Under the pieces are notes generated by a model. That model ran no database searches. It was given only the letters and a program-made list of their open reading frames with translations, and was not told the DNA's origin. A stretch of 16,728 bases of DNA. Source: Bacteroidota bacterium. GTDB lineage: Bacteria > Bacteroidota > Bacteroidia > UKL13-3. Positions 1 to 7,360 of the stretch are shown piece after piece. Positions within the stretch are counted from its first letter, which is position 1. Every line of letters starts with the position of its first letter. Both the position numbers and the translations under genes were made by a program. The stretch is from positions 1 through 16,728 of the forward strand of contig CANHRW010000022.1 in NCBI GenBank assembly GCA_947462865.1. The letters run 5' to 3'.

Positions 1-710
1 GTATCCATGCGCAATCCTTTCACCAAAAATTCTTGTTGGTTATTGAAAAGACGTCTAACATATCCTTCAAATGTCCAACAAGTTTTTTCTTTGTTCCAGA
101 TTAACCTATTGGCAAAAGTTCTTTCTACCAATTTACCATCTCTAAAGGCCTCTAAAGTAAAATTGAAACCAACGCTATCCTTGTAATTAAAAGACTCCAT
201 ATGGATGATATTGTTGTCATCTAACATGTTAAAAATATTGTTGTTTTGGGTTTGAACATGGTCGTGTATCCATTCATCTTCAAATTTCAACCTGTATTTG
301 TCACAAATTGGGAGAATTTGCGTATTCAATAATAAGAAAACAATAAACAGCACAGCTGAACCCATTAAATAGGGCTTCAAGAATCTTGGATACTGTAAAC
401 CACTATTTAAAATGGCTATGATTTCAGTGTTTTGAGCCAATTTTGAATTAAAAAACAAAGTACTCAAGAACACAAAAACAGAACTAAACAAACCCATAAA
501 ATAGGGTATGAAATAAATATAATAATCAAAAATCAATACCGATAATGGGGGCTTCTTTTTGATAAAATCATCTATTTTTTCGCTGATATCAATAAAGATG
601 GCAATGAGAGTAAATAGCAAAACCGCATAAAAAAAAGTAGTCAAATACTTTTTAAGAATATAGCGGTCTATGATTCCCAATTGAAAATATGATTGCAGTC
701 TGTTTTTCAT
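1..710 (-). CDS. YjgP/YjgQ (LptF/LptG) family permease, 3' end cut off by the window edge
   Basis: The reverse strand reads open from an ATG at 710-708 to the window edge, giving 236 residues with no stop. The start MKNRLQSYFQ is followed by an amphipathic stretch and three hydrophobic segments at about residues 22-42, 57-86 and 112-134, then a soluble portion from about 140 onward. The segment NTEIIAILNSG (94-104) with a nearby Arg109 matches the family motif just after TM2. In Gram-negative bacteria this family forms the inner-membrane part of the Lpt machine that moves LPS to the outer membrane, and the soluble part resembles the start of the periplasmic beta-jellyroll. The order TM-TM-TM-soluble and the short N-terminus fit the family. 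Whether it is LptF or LptG cannot be told from half a protein. The gene is divergent from tgt across about 100 bp. Confidence 0.85.
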   Translation of the reverse strand, partial: MKNRLQSYFQLGIIDRYILKKYLTTFFYAVLLFTLIAIFIDISEKIDDFIKKKPPLSVLIFDYYIYFIPYFMGLFSSVFVFLSTLFFNSKLAQNTEIIAILNSGLQYPRFLKPYLMGSAVLFIVFLLLNTQILPICDKYRLKFEDEWIHDHVQTQNNNIFNMLDDNNIIHMESFNYKDSVGFNFTLEAFRDGKLVERTFANRLIWNKEKTCWTFEGYVRRLFNNQQEFLVKGLRMD

Positions 711-774
711 GAATTCTGTTGCAAAATAATAAACATTCAACGAATGGTCGGCATTTTGTTGAACTTTCAGCAAG

Positions 775-805
775 TTTGCGCATCTAAGGGTTATTGATAC
801 CTTTG
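775..805 (+). promoter_or_regulatory. Bacteroidota-type promoter of tgt
   Basis: TTTG at 775-778, a 19-nt spacer, then TACCTTTG at 798-805 match the Bacteroidota -33/-7 consensus exactly. The expected transcription start falls about 5-7 nt after the -7 box, at about 810-812. That is essentially on the ATG at 812, so the message would be leaderless or nearly so. The box also argues against a TTG start at 794, because that codon lies upstream of the -7 element. Confidence 0.7.
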
Positions 806-811
806 TTGTAT

Positions 812-1930
812 ATGAAATTTTCATTAGTAGCAAAAGATAGCAACAGCAATGCCCGTGCTGGTATTATAGAAACTTCAAGAGGACCTATTCAAACACCTAT
901 ATTCATGCCTGTTGGCACTCAAGCTACAGTCAAATCTGTAAGTCAGGCTGATTTGCTTGAACGTATTAAAGCACAAATTATATTGGCTAACACCTACCAT
1001 GTTTACCTTAGACCAGGTATGGAAGTGATTCAAAAAGCTGGTGGTGTTCACCAATTTATGAATTGGCACAAGCCTATGTTAACTGATAGCGGGGGCTACC
1101 AGGTTTTTAGTTTGAGCAGTATTAGGAAAATAACAGAAGAAGGCGTTTCGTTTAGGTCACATTTAGATGGCAGTAAATTGTTTTTATCGCCTGTAGATGC
1201 CACAGACATTCAAAGAACCATAGGGGCTGATATTTTTATGGCTTTTGATGAATGTCCACCCTACCCTTGCGACAAACAATATGCAGAAAAATCAATGAAA
1301 TTAACTCACCGTTGGCTCAACAAATGTGTGAATAGATTCAATGAAACCAGCCCTTTGTATGGACATACCCAAAGTTTATTCCCAATTGTACAAGGATCAG
1401 TTTTCAAAGACTTGAGAATTGAGTCGGCTAAATATGTTGCAGACCAAGGAATGGATGGCAATGCAATTGGTGGATTGAGTGTTGGAGAACCAGCTGAGCA
1501 AATGTATGAGATGACCAGTTTGGTTTGTGATATTTTGCCCCAGGACAAACCCCGTTACTTAATGGGTGTAGGAACTCCTGAAAATATATTAGAAGGAATT
1601 GCTTTAGGTGTAGACATGTTTGACTGTGTTATGCCAACAAGAAATGCCAGACATGGATTTATTTTTACATCAGAAGGTATTGTGAATATTAAAAACGAAA
1701 AATGGAAATTAGATTTCAGTCCATTAGACCCTGTATTTACACCTGAATATTCTAAGGCTTACGTGAAACACCTGATAAAATGCAACGAAATGTTGGGTGC
1801 AACCATTGCTAGCATTCAGAATTTAAGTTTTTATGTTTGGCTGAGTCAAGAAGCCAGGAAACACATCATTACTGGCGATTTTAGCACCTGGAAAAAAGAA
1901 ATTTTAGAAAAAACAATGAGAAGACTTTAG
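812..1930 (+). CDS. tgt: Queuine/preQ1 tRNA-guanine transglycosylase
   Basis: This is a 372-residue bacterial TGT. The enzyme swaps guanine at tRNA position 34 for preQ1 in queuosine synthesis (Asp, Asn, His and Tyr tRNAs). Family landmarks are NARAGIIET near the N-terminus, TPIFMPVGTQATVK (28-41), LANTYH (58-63), MLTDSGGYQVFS with active-site Asp92 (89-100), GGLSVGEP and GVDMFDCVMPTRNARHG with the nucleophile Asp of VDMFD (267-271). The usual zinc site CxCxxC is missing: the corresponding stretch reads SPLDPVFTPEYSKAYVKHL. The histidine that normally completes the site is Gln in SIQNLSFY. The rest of the fold looks intact. I chose ATG 812 over an in-frame TTG at 794 because MKF(S/T/E)L is the family start and the promoter overlaps the longer reading. 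The stop lies one base from the convergent porT-like stop. Confidence 0.96.
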   Translation: MKFSLVAKDSNSNARAGIIETSRGPIQTPIFMPVGTQATVKSVSQADLLERIKAQIILANTYHVYLRPGMEVIQKAGGVHQFMNWHKPMLTDSGGYQVFSLSSIRKITEEGVSFRSHLDGSKLFLSPVDATDIQRTIGADIFMAFDECPPYPCDKQYAEKSMKLTHRWLNKCVNRFNETSPLYGHTQSLFPIVQGSVFKDLRIESAKYVADQGMDGNAIGGLSVGEPAEQMYEMTSLVCDILPQDKPRYLMGVGTPENILEGIALGVDMFDCVMPTRNARHGFIFTSEGIVNIKNEKWKLDFSPLDPVFTPEYSKAYVKHLIKCNEMLGATIASIQNLSFYVWLSQEARKHIITGDFSTWKKEILEKTMRRL

Positions 1931-1931
1931 C

Positions 1932-2627
1932 CTACTCAAAATGGAAAGAGATTTGAATCATTTGAGGAGCAATTCTGTCTATGTAATTGGTAAAGATATA
2001 GCCGTCTTTGTACAAAGCGTTACCCAATGTTTGACAAGCTTTGATTTCAGGTGAAAACTTGAAATATTCAAAATAAAAATCCAATCCTACTCCTGCCTCC
2101 CAGCCGTATGTCCAGGGAACTAAAGATACGACAGGGTCTTCAAGTCCTCTATTTTTGGTAACAGTAGATGCAAAATCATAGCTCAATCGACCACCACCCA
2201 ATACATACAAACGGGTATTTTTTCTGCGTGCAGATTTATATTTTAACAACAATGATGCATCACAATATGCCGATTCTACTTTTACAATCTTTTTTGAGTT
2301 TGGAAAATCATATTGAATATTGCGCTGTACAAATGAGATAACTGGCGCCAATAACCTCAAATCTAACCTATCGCCCAAATGCAAGTTTGTAACAACACCT
2401 AATCCAATTCCTGGAAAACTTTTTGTAGTGAGTTGCATTAGGGTATCTGAGGGCAACATATCTGATTTGGTATCGAGGTAAGCCCTTCCAACATTGGTTG
2501 AGAGTGTAAAACCAAAATGAACAATTCGGTTGTCGTATTGTTCCAAATTTGGCTGGGCAAAAGTTGCAAACGAAAGCAATACAAAACCTAAAATAAATCT
2601 TACTTTTCTGCTATATAGAGTGTACAC
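1932..2627 (-). CDS. porT: PorT-like outer-membrane beta-barrel protein (type IX secretion/gliding associated)
   Basis: The 231-residue protein has a good signal peptide: basic MYTLYSRKVR, hydrophobic FILGFVLLSFATF, and cleavage likely after TFA before Gln. The remainder alternates polar and apolar residues as an outer-membrane barrel does, and it ends in the Phe-rich strand QISFHFE expected for a BAM substrate. The segment FKFSPEIKACQTLGNAL followed by FTNYIDR near the C-terminus resembles the conserved end of PorT/SprT, a protein needed for T9SS function. Position directly after ubiE is, as I recall, the usual place for porT in Bacteroidota. The start is a GTG at 2627-2625, inside the last codons of ubiE (28-bp overlap). 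No ATG is available between this point and the signal peptide, so the GTG is well supported. The alternative is a generic barrel of the same superfamily. Confidence 0.75.
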   Translation of the reverse strand: MYTLYSRKVRFILGFVLLSFATFAQPNLEQYDNRIVHFGFTLSTNVGRAYLDTKSDMLPSDTLMQLTTKSFPGIGLGVVTNLHLGDRLDLRLLAPVISFVQRNIQYDFPNSKKIVKVESAYCDASLLLKYKSARRKNTRLYVLGGGRLSYDFASTVTKNRGLEDPVVSLVPWTYGWEAGVGLDFYFEYFKFSPEIKACQTLGNALYKDGYIFTNYIDRIAPQMIQISFHFE

Positions 2628-3331
2628 GTTCCGAATGTTAAAGGTTGAACATCAATATTCTTGAATCCGCAAGCTACTAAAATACTCGAAAATTCCGAAC
2701 CCTCCGGAAAATATTGAACAGATTCGGGCAGGTATGTGTAAGCATTGGCACTTTTAGAAAGTAAGTTTCCTAAAAAAGGCAAAATGTATTTAAAATAGAA
2801 ACCAAAAAGTTGTTTGAATAAAAAGCCCCTAGGTTTGGAAAATTCAAGCACTGCCAATTTACCACCAGGTTTCAACACCCGATTCATTTCTTGAAGACCT
2901 TTGTTTAAATTCTGGAAATTTCTTACTCCAAAAGCAACGGTAATGGCATCAAATCGGTTGGCTTCAAAAGCTAAGTTTTCACTGTCACCTTTAACCATTT
3001 GAATTTTATTTTCTAAACCCAATTGCTTAATTTTTTGAGAACCTACAGCCAACATTTGTTCAGACAAATCTAAGCCAATAATTGAGTCTGGCTGAATTCT
3101 TTTCATGGCTTCTATTGCTAAATCGGCTGTTCCGGTTGCAACATCTAAAATTTGCTTCGGGTTGCCTTTGGCAATGGCTTGAATGGCTTTTTTGCGCCAA
3201 CCTTTGTCTATTCCTAAAGATAAAAATCTGTTTAAAAAATCGTATTTAGGTGCGATGTCATCAAACATATCTTCTACCTGTTCCTTCTTAGAACGAGCAG
3301 ATAATTGATCAGGTTTAATTTCTTTACTCAT
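2600..3331 (-). CDS. ubiE: Demethylmenaquinone methyltransferase (UbiE/MenG)
   Basis: The 243-residue class I methyltransferase is of normal family length. Key motifs are the entry helix YDFLNRFLSLGIDKGWR (30-46), the SAM-binding ILDVATGTAD (61-70), the acidic loop GLDLSEQML (86-94), AFGVRNF (133-139), VLKPGGKLAVLEFSKP (152-167) and YTYLPESVQYFPEG (198-211), all signatures of UbiE/MenG. In Bacteroidota, which respire with menaquinone, it methylates demethylmenaquinone to menaquinone using SAM. The ATG at 3331 overlaps the end of ysxC by 8 bp and the gene's own 3' end overlaps the PorT-like gene by 28 bp, so the three are surely one operon with coupled translation. Confidence 0.96.
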   Translation of the reverse strand: MSKEIKPDQLSARSKKEQVEDMFDDIAPKYDFLNRFLSLGIDKGWRKKAIQAIAKGNPKQILDVATGTADLAIEAMKRIQPDSIIGLDLSEQMLAVGSQKIKQLGLENKIQMVKGDSENLAFEANRFDAITVAFGVRNFQNLNKGLQEMNRVLKPGGKLAVLEFSKPRGFLFKQLFGFYFKYILPFLGNLLSKSANAYTYLPESVQYFPEGSEFSSILVACGFKNIDVQPLTFGTCTLYIAEK

Positions 3332-4004
3332 TTTCAGTAGCTATATCTAATTGATGATTGTTTGTGCTTTTGACTTTTCCTGAAATTCCAGCTTCTTTTC
3401 TGGCCTTCCAAAATTGGTCATTGATGCTGCCTACATAATTTAATAATTCTTTCCGGCCAGTTAAGTCGTGAGAAGAAGTTCTGATCATATCAGGTAATTG
3501 TTCCCAATCCAGCAGCAAAGTTTCGCAAAACTGTGCAATATTTTTCTCTGCTGCTTCTGGTTTAAGCTTATCTAACTTGGTAAAAACAATACAAAATGGA
3601 ATGGAATTTTGTCCAAGAAAATTAATAAAACTTAAATCGTTGAGTTGAGGTTCAATTCTTGAGTCAACCAAAACAAACACACAGGCCAATACTTCTCTTT
3701 TTTGGAGATAATTAGACAATGCATTGCTCCATTCATGCCTTTTCTCTTTGCTTCTTTTTGCAAATCCATAACCAGGTAAATCAACAATGAACCAATTGTC
3801 ATTAACCATAAAGTAGTTCATACTTACTGTTTTACCAGGGGTTGACGAAGTTCTTGCCAATTCCTTCTTTTTACATAACATGTTAATCAGCGACGATTTT
3901 CCCACATTGCTTCGGCCAATAAAAGCATATTCAGGGAATATGGCTTTGGGGCATTCTTTTAAGCCAGCAGCACTCATCTTAAAAACGGCAGATTTTACTT
4001 CCAT
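3324..4004 (-). CDS. ysxC: Ribosome biogenesis GTP-binding protein YsxC/EngB
   Basis: The 226-residue TRAFAC GTPase carries G1 GRSNVGKS (30-37), the G2 region SSTPGKT (53-59), G3 DLPGYG (75-80), G4 TKLD (142-145) and G5 TSS (176-178). The family acts in late assembly of the large ribosomal subunit. A polar tail of roughly 25 residues beyond the GTPase fold (about 200-226, rich in Lys, Asn and Glu) is longer than in many relatives and overlaps the ubiE start codon. It is first in the ysxC-ubiE-porT block and divergent from the methyltransferase at 4111. A weak -7 box TAATATTG lies just before the ATG without a convincing -33 partner. Confidence 0.95.
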   Translation of the reverse strand: MEVKSAVFKMSAAGLKECPKAIFPEYAFIGRSNVGKSSLINMLCKKKELARTSSTPGKTVSMNYFMVNDNWFIVDLPGYGFAKRSKEKRHEWSNALSNYLQKREVLACVFVLVDSRIEPQLNDLSFINFLGQNSIPFCIVFTKLDKLKPEAAEKNIAQFCETLLLDWEQLPDMIRTSSHDLTGRKELLNYVGSINDQFWKARKEAGISGKVKSTNNHQLDIATENE

Positions 4005-4068
4005 AGTGCAATATTAAGGGAATTGTTGGATTTGGGTGTTGAAACGCTGAAATAATTAGGAGTACAAG

Positions 4069-4102
4069 TTGGGTGATATTGCGCTTTTCTGAGCTATATT
4101 TG
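4069..4102 (+). promoter_or_regulatory. Possible promoter for the methyltransferase-aroE pair
   Basis: TATATTTG at 4095-4102 matches the Bacteroidota -7 consensus exactly and ends 8 nt before the ATG at 4111. The best upstream element is TTG at 4069-4071, giving a 23-nt spacer, longer than the usual 19-21, so the -33 assignment is weak. As for tgt, transcription would start almost at the start codon. Confidence 0.4.
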
Positions 4103-4110
4103 AATATCAA

Positions 4111-4866
4111 ATGCATATCTATTCATTCATACCAACTGTATTAACCAAAGGGAATCAATGCCATTGTAATGTTTGTGGAATGAATGCCAAGTTTTTTCTA
4201 AAAAGAGGACATGACTTTTCAGTAATCCAAGAATTAGAAATTATAGGGGCTGGCAAACGCAATGTAGATTGTCTCAAATGTGGTTCATCTGACAGAGACC
4301 GATTGGTAGTTGCCTTTTTTGAAAAGGAATTTCAAAAAAGTGATTTGGCCAATAAACAACTACTCCATATTGCACCTGAAAAAGCGTTGTCTGATTATTT
4401 TCAAAACAAATGCAATATGACGGTGACTGCAGCTGATGCTAAAATAGGATATGCCAAATACTTGTATGGTAGCAAGGTTATCAAAGCCGATTTGTGTCAA
4501 CTCCCTTTCCAGCCAAATACTTTTGATTTTGTTATTGCAAACCATGTACTAGAACATGTACCAGATGCACAAAAAGCAATCAGTGAAATTGAACGGGTTT
4601 TAAAACCAAATGGCGTTGCAATTACACAAGTTCCACTCTCCAAAAAACTAAAAAACACAATTGAATCATTGCCCAATTGGGGATTAAAAGAAAAAAAGAA
4701 ACAATTGGGACAGGCTGATCACCAAAGGCTTTTCGGCAATGATTTTGAGTCTTTATTGGAACAATCGGGCTTAAGACCTGAATTTTGGCATCACCCAATT
4801 TCAGCTGACATGAAGCATCTTGGATTGAACCCAAATGAAGCCTTGTTAAAATCTATCAAATTATAA
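4111..4866 (+). CDS. SAM-dependent class I methyltransferase with N-terminal zinc-ribbon-like knuckles
   Basis: This 251-residue protein has two halves. Residues 17-57 hold a CxxC pair at Cys19/Cys22 (CNVC) and another at Cys54/Cys57 (CLKC), spaced as a zinc ribbon, followed by GSSDRDR. The second half is a Methyltransf_11-type Rossmann fold: LLHIAPEKAL (84-93) in the SAM-loop position, KADLCQLPFQPNTFDFV (125-141) and the post-motif NHVLEHV (144-150), then EIERVLKPNGVAI (159-171). The acidic residue that binds the SAM ribose is probably in the TAADAKIG stretch (106-113). The substrate is unknown. Similar Cys-knuckle methyltransferases sit among glycan and envelope genes, and this one lies 4 kb from a polysaccharide module, which hints but does not prove a sugar or lipid substrate. 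It is 4 nt upstream of aroE and so probably cotranscribed. Confidence 0.8.
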   Translation: MHIYSFIPTVLTKGNQCHCNVCGMNAKFFLKRGHDFSVIQELEIIGAGKRNVDCLKCGSSDRDRLVVAFFEKEFQKSDLANKQLLHIAPEKALSDYFQNKCNMTVTAADAKIGYAKYLYGSKVIKADLCQLPFQPNTFDFVIANHVLEHVPDAQKAISEIERVLKPNGVAITQVPLSKKLKNTIESLPNWGLKEKKKQLGQADHQRLFGNDFESLLEQSGLRPEFWHHPISADMKHLGLNPNEALLKSIKL

Positions 4867-4870
4867 ATAC

Positions 4871-5629
4871 ATGCATCTTGGCTTAATAGGATTTCCACTC
4901 AAAAATACTTTTTCAAAAAAATATTTTGAATCAAAATTCAGTCAATTGCACTTAATAGATGCAACTTATGCTAACTTTTCTATTGAATCGCTTGAACTGT
5001 TTCCTGCATTGTTGAACAATTATCCAGAACTGAACGGCTTGAATGTAACCATTCCATTCAAAGAAAAAATTTGCCAATATTTAGATGAAGTGACCCCAAC
5101 AGCTGCAGAAATTGGGGCAGTTAATTGCATTCAATTCATTAAAAAAGAAACACGTACAAAACTTATAGGACACAATACCGATGCCTTCGGCTTTGAGCAG
5201 TCATTGAAACATTGGCTGCCAGATTCGATGCCCAAATCAGCGATGGTTTTTGGCAACGGAGGGGCAGCAAAAGCGGTGGTATATGTTTTAAAAAAATTAG
5301 GTTTCAGAATACAACTGGTTGGAAGAACCGCTGATTCGTTGAGCCAAAAAATGAGTTATACCGATTTAAACAAAAGTCATTTTGACAAGCATTTTTTATT
5401 GGTGAATTGTACGCCCGTAGGCATGAGCCCTAATGACAAAGAATTGCTACCAATTCCTTATGAATTCATACATGATCAACATTGTTGTTACGATTTAATT
5501 TATTTACCTGAAAAAACGCCATTTTTAGAGAAGAGTGCATTACAAGGAGCACAAATAAAAAACGGACTTGAAATGCTACATTTACAAGCAGACAAAGCGT
5601 TTGATATTTGGCAATCAGAAACCGTTTAA
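4871..5629 (+). CDS. aroE: Shikimate dehydrogenase (NADP+)
   Basis: The 252-residue AroE reduces 3-dehydroshikimate to shikimate in aromatic amino acid synthesis. Visible motifs are GLIGFPLKNTFS (4-15), NVTIPFKEK with catalytic Lys64 (58-66), HNTDAFGF with Asp104 (101-108), the nucleotide loop GNGGAAKA (128-135), GRT (151-153) consistent with NADPH preference, NCTPVGMSP (179-187) and NGLEMLHLQA with the substrate-contacting Gln239. The first shikimate-binding Ser of the usual HSxS motif is Thr here (NTFS), a conservative change that keeps the hydroxyl. The start follows the methyltransferase stop by 4 nt. The stop overlaps the convergent rnhB stop. Confidence 0.95.
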   Translation: MHLGLIGFPLKNTFSKKYFESKFSQLHLIDATYANFSIESLELFPALLNNYPELNGLNVTIPFKEKICQYLDEVTPTAAEIGAVNCIQFIKKETRTKLIGHNTDAFGFEQSLKHWLPDSMPKSAMVFGNGGAAKAVVYVLKKLGFRIQLVGRTADSLSQKMSYTDLNKSHFDKHFLLVNCTPVGMSPNDKELLPIPYEFIHDQHCCYDLIYLPEKTPFLEKSALQGAQIKNGLEMLHLQADKAFDIWQSETV

Positions 5630-6222
5630 AATAAACTCATTTGTTCTGGTAAAAGTCTAAAAGTCATTCGGTGCAAAGGGGTTGGACCATATTTTTGAAT
5701 GGCCTCACGGTGAGCCTTTGTAGGATAACCTTTGTTCTGATTCCATGCATACTCTGGAAAAGCTAAATGAGCATTTTTCATCCACTCATCACGGTAGGTT
5801 TTTGCTAAAATTGAAGCTGCAGCAATACTCTGAAATTTGGCATCACCTTTTACTATACATTCATGGGCATATGTTGCCAAAGGATAAAAACGATTGCCAT
5901 CTATGAGCAAGAGCTCAGGCTTAATTTTTAAACCGAGTACAGCCTTGTGCATGCTGTAAATACTGGCTTTTAGTATGTTAATTTTATCAATTTCTTTGTT
6001 GTCTAATTGAGCAACTGACCATGCCAATGCTTTGCTTTCAATTTCAATTCTAAGTGCATTTCTGGTTGATTCTGTTATTTTTTTACTGTCATTTAAACCT
6101 GAAATTGGTTGTTGAGGATCTAATACAACTGCCGCTGCAAACACGGGGCCAGCCAAACACCCTCTACCGGCTTCATCGCAACCTGCTTCAATTTTATGTT
6201 GGTCAAAATAAAGTTTGAGCAT
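5626..6222 (-). CDS. rnhB: Ribonuclease HII
   Basis: RNase HII of 198 residues removes ribonucleotides from RNA/DNA hybrids. Evidence is CDEAGRGCLAGPV with Asp16 and Glu17, LLLIDGN with Asp108, VKGDAKF with Asp127 and the following SIAAASILAKTYRD block, which supply the DEDD catalytic set, plus NQNKGYPTKAHREAI and the C-terminal HRMTF. The first in-frame start-like codon is TTG at 6228. I place the start at ATG 6222, giving MLKLYFDQHK, because ATG is favoured here and it falls 6 nt after the upstream glycosyltransferase stop. The two genes form an operon. Confidence 0.94.
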   Translation of the reverse strand: MLKLYFDQHKIEAGCDEAGRGCLAGPVFAAAVVLDPQQPISGLNDSKKITESTRNALRIEIESKALAWSVAQLDNKEIDKINILKASIYSMHKAVLGLKIKPELLLIDGNRFYPLATYAHECIVKGDAKFQSIAAASILAKTYRDEWMKNAHLAFPEYAWNQNKGYPTKAHREAIQKYGPTPLHRMTFRLLPEQMSLF

Positions 6223-6228
6223 CGTCAA

Positions 6229-7269
6229 TTAGTTGAATGAGTTTAACACAGATTTAATTTTATCTTGAACTTCAAGCAAAGTTATCAAGTCCATACAAGT
6301 TTGCTGTGGGCTTACACATTTTACTTGATTGCAGGGGTTACAAGCCAAAACATGGTGTACATAAGCCGTTTTTTTTCCTATCGGATAAAATACATTTGGT
6401 TCTCCTGGCCCAAATAAACCAACGGTAGGTATTCCGGAAACTGATGCTATACACAAAGGGCCACTTTCGTTGCCCACAAATAATTTTGCGTTAGTCATCA
6501 TTGCAGCTAAAAAAGTTAAATCACCAATACCCGCAGCAGATATGAATTTATTAGACCCAAGTACCATGATTGATTCAATGATTGCTGTTTCACTTTTATC
6601 ACCAATAAAAATAACTTTTACATTGAACTCGGAAATGAGCCAATCTGCTATAGCTGCAAAATAATGTGGCTTCCACCTGCGTAAGGCCTTTCTAGCTCCA
6701 GGATGAATTAACACGTAATCTTGAATTTGTTGCTCTTGTAAAAAACATTGAACTGCTTGTTTGGCATTTTCACCAACTGTTAATTTGGGAAATTGTTGCA
6801 CTGGCTTTGAAACAAACAAGGGTTCAACTATTTGTTGATTGGTAACTATTTCGTGAGGATGCCCTCCTAATAATTTATTTTTATACCTAATGGTTCCTCG
6901 GTCTAAACGGACACTAGGTTTTGAAAAAAAAGCTTTCAAAATTGTTTTAAAATTCCCTCTTAATTCAACCCAAAGATCTATATGAGCAGGAATCGAATTG
7001 AGCTCATGTATAGTTTGATGAACTGCAGGATGGTTGAGCAACAAACTTCCGGCAAAAGGTTTACAGTAAACAGTAATGTGTGCAGTAGGATATTTTTCTT
7101 TGAGTAGATCAAAAATATGCAGCGAATAACAGAGGTCTCCGATTTCGTCTAGCTTAACAACTAAAATTGTGGCTGGGCTTAGGTCAAGCAGGTTTTTGCC
7201 CCGATTTGTGAATCGAGTCAATAACATAGATAGCCCATAAACCAACTTTTCCTTTAAGTTCAATTGCAT
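6229..7269 (-). CDS. Glycosyltransferase family 9 (ADP-heptose:LPS heptosyltransferase-like)
   Basis: The 346-residue GT-B enzyme matches the GT9 family. The N-terminal domain opens with ILVVKLDEIGDLCYSLHIF (35-53), the acceptor-side GD motif. The C-terminal domain has VLIHPGARKALRRWK (186-200), AAGIGDLTFLAAM (235-247) and the ADP-sugar site VGNESGPLCIASVSGIPTVG (265-284) followed by LFGPGEP. A cysteine set at 310, 313, 318 and 325 (ACNPC, KC, TCM) closes the protein, as in a known GT9 subgroup. In this family these cysteines often recur, but their role is unclear. The likely job is transfer of heptose or another hexose-like residue to a lipid A-core or surface glycan. It is divergent from the flippase-Wzz-ligase cluster (91-bp gap) and probably serves the same pathway. 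It lies upstream of rnhB in one transcript. Confidence 0.88.
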   Translation of the reverse strand: MQLNLKEKLVYGLSMLLTRFTNRGKNLLDLSPATILVVKLDEIGDLCYSLHIFDLLKEKYPTAHITVYCKPFAGSLLLNHPAVHQTIHELNSIPAHIDLWVELRGNFKTILKAFFSKPSVRLDRGTIRYKNKLLGGHPHEIVTNQQIVEPLFVSKPVQQFPKLTVGENAKQAVQCFLQEQQIQDYVLIHPGARKALRRWKPHYFAAIADWLISEFNVKVIFIGDKSETAIIESIMVLGSNKFISAAGIGDLTFLAAMMTNAKLFVGNESGPLCIASVSGIPTVGLFGPGEPNVFYPIGKKTAYVHHVLACNPCNQVKCVSPQQTCMDLITLLEVQDKIKSVLNSFN

Positions 7270-7360
7270 TTTTTAAATTAATCAGGCGTACAATGATACA
7301 AATTGTTTTGAATGAATTAATTTCCCACCAAGATTCAGATTCCATATAGCTCTCATCCGC

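Noticed and set aside
794..811. Extended N-terminus of tgt from a TTG at 794
   Set aside because: This TTG lies upstream of the -7 box TACCTTTG of the tgt promoter, and the family start aligns with the ATG at 812.
6223..6228. TTG start for rnhB two codons upstream
   Set aside because: An ATG at 6222 is available, well spaced from the upstream stop, and family proteins begin near there.
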